Shown: piece by piece, positions 5,417 through 8,470 of the stretch
How the letters are laid out: each line of letters starts with the position of its first letter
How positions within the stretch are numbered: position 1 is the first letter of the stretch
Origin: Bacteroidota bacterium
Lineage (GTDB): Bacteria; Bacteroidota; Bacteroidia; B-17B0; Aurantibacillaceae
Direction of reading: 5' to 3'
Assembly: GCA_025359355.1 (NCBI GenBank)
Contig: JANYGR010000358.1
Location: 1 to 8,470 of the forward strand
DNA length: 8,470 bases
Translations under genes and position numbers: made by a program
Notes under the pieces: generated by a model
Told to the model about the DNA's origin: nothing
The model's input: the letters and a program-made list of their open reading frames with translations, nothing else
Database searches by the model: none

Positions 5417-6079
5417 TTATTGAACAATATTTAAGAACATACACACTGGCATTGCTGCAAACAATAAGCAAACAATGATAGAAAACCACACGCCAACTTT
5501 TTTAATAAGCGGTGTGTAATTTTTATGATTAAGTCCTAACGATTGGAATGCTGATTGAAAGCCGTGTAACAAGTGATAACATAACGCAATAACACCCACT
5601 AAATAAATAAGTACTACATACCAGTGAGAAAATACTTCTTTCATTTCTAAGTAAGTATTGTGTTCTTCATGTTTAAACACGGCTATTTTAGTGTCGATCC
5701 AAAAGTGAGATAAGTGAGATACTAAAAATAATAATAATAATGAACCTAAAATCCCCATACTGCGGCTATACCAGCTAGAATTGGCCGCTCCATCTATTTT
5801 AGCATAAGCAACAGGACGCGCTTTTTTATTTGCTAAAGTTAGAGTTAATGCTTGTACAATGTGAATAATTAACCCAGCAAACAACACAATTTCCATGATT
5901 CGAATAACAGGATTGTGAGCCATGAAATCAGCGCCAGCGTTAAAAGTTTGACCGCCATCATTAAAAAAGATAGTTGCGTTTAAACTCACATGAACGACTA
6001 AAAACGAAATTAAAAATAATCCCGTTAAGCCCATTAATACTTTTTTTCCAATTGATGTTTTTAAGAATCCTGTACTCAT
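5417..6079 (-). CDS. sdhC: Succinate dehydrogenase/fumarate reductase cytochrome b subunit (single-subunit, diheme type)
   Basis: This is the membrane anchor that binds heme b and menaquinone. At 220 residues it has five predicted membrane helices, at about 13-34, 60-82, 106-127, 152-174 and 193-217. That is the single-polypeptide (class B) anchor seen in Wolinella FrdC and Bacillus SdhC; no separate sdhD is present or needed. Candidate axial heme ligands are His30 (helix 1), His73 (helix 2), His122 or His125 in SHLSHFW (helix 3) and His169 or His172 in YHLLHG (helix 4). Their spacing is close to that of Bacillus His28, His70, His113 and His155, supporting two hemes. It is the first gene of the operon, with a promoter just upstream. 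Class B enzymes can run as menaquinone-linked succinate dehydrogenase or as fumarate reductase; direction is not decided by the sequence. Confidence 0.95.
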   Translation of the reverse strand: MSTGFLKTSIGKKVLMGLTGLFLISFLVVHVSLNATIFFNDGGQTFNAGADFMAHNPVIRIMEIVLFAGLIIHIVQALTLTLANKKARPVAYAKIDGAANSSWYSRSMGILGSLLLLFLVSHLSHFWIDTKIAVFKHEEHNTYLEMKEVFSHWYVVLIYLVGVIALCYHLLHGFQSAFQSLGLNHKNYTPLIKKVGVWFSIIVCLLFAAMPVCMFLNIVQ

Positions 6080-6107
6080 AAATGTTGTGTATTAGTTTTT
6101 TACTCGG

Positions 6108-6139
6108 CAAATGTATAATTGGTAAGCGTTTAAACCAAT
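6108..6139 (-). promoter_or_regulatory. Bacteroidota-type promoter of the sdh operon
   Basis: On the minus strand TACATTTG (6108-6115) matches the -7 consensus TAnnTTTG. ATTGG (6135-6139) lies upstream, with 19 bases between TTGG and the -7 box, near the spacing expected for the TTTG -33 element. Transcription would start around 6101-6103, leaving a leader of about 22-24 nt before the sdhC ATG at 6079. Confidence 0.65.
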
Positions 6140-6140
6140 T
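6117..6140. promoter_or_regulatory. Operator-like inverted repeat inside the sdh promoter
   Basis: AATTGGT (6117-6123) and ACCAATT (6134-6140) form a perfect 7-bp inverted repeat separated by 10 bases. The spacer contains the palindrome GTTTAAAC (6128-6135 region). The repeat spans the -33 box and the spacer of the sdh promoter, so a dimeric regulator bound there would block or modulate RNA polymerase. The regulator is unknown. Confidence 0.4.
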
Positions 6141-6179
6141 TTTTTTATCCGTTTTATCAACTAAATAACAAGTTTAAGC

Positions 6180-6219
6180 CCAATAAGGTTTATAATCAGA
6201 CCAAAATACCCTTATTTGG
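6180..6219 (-). terminator. Weak inverted repeat downstream of the SpoIIE-type phosphatase gene
   Basis: CCAATAAGG (6180-6188) pairs with CCTTATTTGG (6210-6219) apart from one bulged base, around a 21-nt loop. It lies about 66 bases beyond the phosphatase stop, in the 206-bp gap before sdhC. There is no adjacent U-tract, so termination activity is uncertain. The rest of the gap from 6220 to 6285 shows nothing recognisable. Confidence 0.3.
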
Positions 6220-6285
6220 AATAGTTCTAAATTTTAAAAGCAATTTAGATGGCTATACTGATAAATTAATCTGAGGGCATCTCTA

Positions 6286-8469
6286 TTAAATAGCAACCCC
6301 AATCATACAAACATCATCAATTTGTTCGTAGCCAGCTCGCCAGTCTTCAAAAAATGTGTTGATCGCCTCTTTTTGGGCAGGCATTGGTTTTTGATGATTG
6401 TTAAGCAATAATTTGCGGAATGCATTGTATTTTAGTTTTTTTCCAGCTAACCCTCCAAATTGATCCACAAAGCCATCTGAGAATATGTAGATCTTATCGT
6501 TTGGAAATAATTTAAATTCATGATTTGTGAATTCATAATTTTCTACACCAACAAAATTTCCAATGGGATGTTTATCGCCTTTTGTTTTCAATACTTCGCC
6601 AGCACGTACAATAAATAAGGGGCTAAAAGCACCTGCAAATTCCATTGTTTTGTTTTCTAAATCAATAGAACAAATGGCTATATCCATTCCGTCTCGTATT
6701 TTAGAATCTTCTACTTTTTGACTCAACGTGTTACTAATATTTTTATTGAGTTGCGTAAGTATTTCAGAAGGCTTAGTGTAATTATACTCATTCACGATTT
6801 GATTTAAACCATTAAACCCGATGATACTCATGAATGCTCCAGGAACACCATGCCCCGTACAATCTACCACTGCAAATAAAATTTTATTCTCCTTTTTTTC
6901 AATCCAATAAAAATCGCCGCTCACAATATCTTTTGGTTTGTATAATACAAACGCATTTTTTAAATGAGTACTAATGTTTTCTTCGGTAGGTAAAAACGCC
7001 TCTTGAATGCGCTTGGCATATCGTATACTATCCGTGATATGCTTATTTGTTTCTTCAATAATTTCTTTTTGTTTAACTACTTCTTTAGTTCGTTCTTCTA
7101 CTTTATCCTCAAGGTGTTCTACCAAATTAGCATTTTCAAGTGCAATGGCGGTGTAACTTCCCAGTGTTTTAAGTATATCCATGTGTAATGGCATATAAGC
7201 ATTTGTGTTAAAACTTTGAACTGTAATAACACCAACTACTCGTTCGCCAATCATCATGGGGCAAAACAACAAGGAACTTGGCATATCGCCAGAAGGCACA
7301 ACTATTTTTTTAGTATATTTTTGATATTCATTTAAATTATCATTGATGAAAATTTCTTTTTTATTTTTCACACACCACACAGAATAATTATCATCATTAT
7401 CCATTGAAACACTGATAGGATCAAAGGATTCGCCTCTTTCCATTTCATAGCGGTATTCTATTTCATTAAGTTCCGGATGATAGATACGCACTCCAAAGCA
7501 ATCCGCATTCATTAACTGATTAATGTTTTCATGAAGCTCAACAAATATTGCCTCAAAATTTACATTGGACGTAATATGTTGTCCTATTTTACTCAGCAAA
7601 CGTGTATTTTCGTGAGCCCTTTCAATCTGTTCTTTTTGATGAATGACTTCTCGTGTTCGTTCTTCAATACGTTCTTCTAAATTCTCATAAAGTGTTGCAT
7701 TCTCAATAGCAATGGCACAATAGATCGCTAAATTTTTTACTAAGTTTACTTGATAATCGTCGAAAGCATTTTTATTAAAACTTTGAACTGTAAGTACACC
7801 TAATTTTTTTTCAGCAACTTTTAGTGGAAGGTAAATGATGGATTGAACCGACTCTCCTGCAACAGGTTTTAATCGCTTTTTTATATATTTAGCTGACTCT
7901 TCATCATAATTATTAATTATGATATCCATCTCATTGTGAAAGCAAACTGTAGCTAATCTATTATCATCCGATAAATCGTATCCGCTGGAAGGTAATACAA
8001 TGCCTTTTTCTATATATCCTGGAAAAGTAAGCTCTGTAAGATTATTAGAAACAACGCCAATACCAAAACCAGCTGCGTCCATCATATTATTAATAATATC
8101 GTATGCGGTTTTATTAATAGCCTCTACAGATAATAAGGATGTAATTGTTTTTCCTAAATCACTCAATATCACCAAATCATTAGAGAGTTGCTCTAACTGT
8201 TTATTTTTTTGATGGAGTAATTCTTTTTCTTTTTCCATTTGAGAAATGCTGACTTGCATTTCTACACCTTTTAATTTTTGTTTATTTTTTTCGCTAAAAA
8301 ATTCTTCTTTTAGTGTATAGTAATTCTTAAAGTGCTCTATAAACTTAGTGTTATTGGACTGTTTTTCGTATACCTTATAAAGTGATTTATGAGTTTTATA
8401 AATCACTTCTTTGGCCTGCGTTTCCTCAGCTAATTTCAAAGATTTTGTTAAATAAGCAAGTGCATAATC
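6286..8469 (-). CDS. TPR-GAF-GAF-SpoIIE (PP2C-type) serine phosphatase, N-terminus outside the window
   Basis: This is a signalling phosphatase of the SpoIIE/RsbU type, which dephosphorylates serine or threonine on partner proteins such as anti-sigma factor antagonists. The frame stays open to the right edge, so the gene is 5'-truncated. The TTG at 8437-8439 that can serve as a start is more likely internal, because the residues before it (DYALAYLTKSLKLA) continue a TPR helix. Numbered from that TTG, the order is: TPR remnant (1-50), coiled coil (50-90), GAF 1 (about 95-248), coiled-coil linker (250-280), GAF 2 (about 285-437), second linker (438-475) and SpoIIE domain (about 485-717). Metal-site acidic residues appear in SGDFYW (Asp509), VVDCTGHGVPGAF (Asp526), SDGFVDQ (Asp655) and QIDDV (Asp708, Asp709). 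The domain looks active. The GAF domains probably sense a small ligand. No anti-sigma or STAS partner is visible nearby. Confidence 0.93.
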   Translation of the reverse strand, partial: DYALAYLTKSLKLAEETQAKEVIYKTHKSLYKVYEKQSNNTKFIEHFKNYYTLKEEFFSEKNKQKLKGVEMQVSISQMEKEKELLHQKNKQLEQLSNDLVILSDLGKTITSLLSVEAINKTAYDIINNMMDAAGFGIGVVSNNLTELTFPGYIEKGIVLPSSGYDLSDDNRLATVCFHNEMDIIINNYDEESAKYIKKRLKPVAGESVQSIIYLPLKVAEKKLGVLTVQSFNKNAFDDYQVNLVKNLAIYCAIAIENATLYENLEERIEERTREVIHQKEQIERAHENTRLLSKIGQHITSNVNFEAIFVELHENINQLMNADCFGVRIYHPELNEIEYRYEMERGESFDPISVSMDNDDNYSVWCVKNKKEIFINDNLNEYQKYTKKIVVPSGDMPSSLLFCPMMIGERVVGVITVQSFNTNAYMPLHMDILKTLGSYTAIALENANLVEHLEDKVEERTKEVVKQKEIIEETNKHITDSIRYAKRIQEAFLPTEENISTHLKNAFVLYKPKDIVSGDFYWIEKKENKILFAVVDCTGHGVPGAFMSIIGFNGLNQIVNEYNYTKPSEILTQLNKNISNTLSQKVEDSKIRDGMDIAICSIDLENKTMEFAGAFSPLFIVRAGEVLKTKGDKHPIGNFVGVENYEFTNHEFKLFPNDKIYIFSDGFVDQFGGLAGKKLKYNAFRKLLLNNHQKPMPAQKEAINTFFEDWRAGYEQIDDVCMIGVAI
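7208..7226 (-). repeat. Direct repeat copy within the GAF 2 coding region
   Basis: These 19 bases (plus-strand core AAAACTTTGAACTGTAA) recur exactly at 7775-7793. They encode the TVQSFN segment of GAF 2 (about residues 406-411), and the other copy encodes the same segment of GAF 1. The repeat reflects duplication of the GAF-linker module inside the phosphatase gene. Confidence 0.7.
7775..7793 (-). repeat. Direct repeat copy within the GAF 1 coding region
   Basis: Exact partner of 7208-7226, in the same phase of the reading frame, encoding the TVQSFN segment of GAF 1 (about residues 217-222). The two copies are 567 bases apart, which equals 189 codons, the length of one GAF-plus-linker unit. 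Confidence 0.7.
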
Positions 8470-8470
8470 C

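Noticed and set aside
7003..7188. Plus-strand ORF of 61 codons opposite the phosphatase gene
   Set aside because: Phe-rich translation produced by antisense of a Lys/Glu-rich coiled coil; no independent support.
8437..8439. TTG as the true start of the phosphatase gene
   Set aside because: The same frame stays open to the window edge and the preceding codons continue a TPR-like helix, so the gene most likely starts outside the window.

Overview
The window looks like a chromosomal segment from a member of the Bacteroidota. Four things suggest this: the base composition is AT-rich; the promoters fit the TAnnTTTG type rather than TATAAT; the DAHP synthase/chorismate mutase fusion has the domain order known from Prevotella and Porphyromonas; and succinate dehydrogenase is encoded as sdhC-sdhA-sdhB with a single diheme-type membrane subunit. 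The histidine kinase and the TPR-GAF-SpoIIE phosphatase are also styles common in this phylum. I cannot name a genus.

Layout, left to right. Positions 2-628 (+) hold the 3' part of a sensor histidine kinase. A 233-bp intergenic stretch between convergent genes follows, with two hairpin-forming sequences. Then, all on the minus strand: DAHP synthase/chorismate mutase (862-1941); its likely promoter; a strong terminator (2079-2116); sdhB (2132-2905); a 466-bp cassette carrying a four-helix-bundle (23S rRNA intervening-sequence/S23 family) gene (2911-3376); sdhA (3374-5386); sdhC (5417-6079); and a promoter with an operator-like inverted repeat (6108-6140). The right end (6286-8469) is a large SpoIIE-type phosphatase gene whose 5' end lies outside the window. 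No gene-free stretch exceeds 300 bases. I see no tRNA, rRNA or CRISPR.

How the genes work together. sdhC, sdhA and sdhB encode the complete menaquinone-linked succinate dehydrogenase/fumarate reductase and appear to form one transcription unit, from the promoter near 6108 to the terminator near 2100. DAHP synthase/chorismate mutase lies downstream in the same direction, but behind the terminator and with its own candidate promoter. The two signalling genes at the ends are independent.

The most interesting feature is the cassette between sdhA and sdhB. The four-helix-bundle gene is bracketed by 26-nt inverted repeats. One arm starts exactly on the sdhA stop codon, and the other ends five bases before the sdhB start codon. 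In RNA the arms could pair into a 22-bp imperfect stem with the ORF in the loop. That is the architecture of intervening sequences in 23S rRNA, but here it sits inside a protein-coding operon. I read it as a candidate minimal mobile element, or passenger cassette, of the S23/IVP family. Mobility and RNA processing are inferences that need comparative and transcript data.
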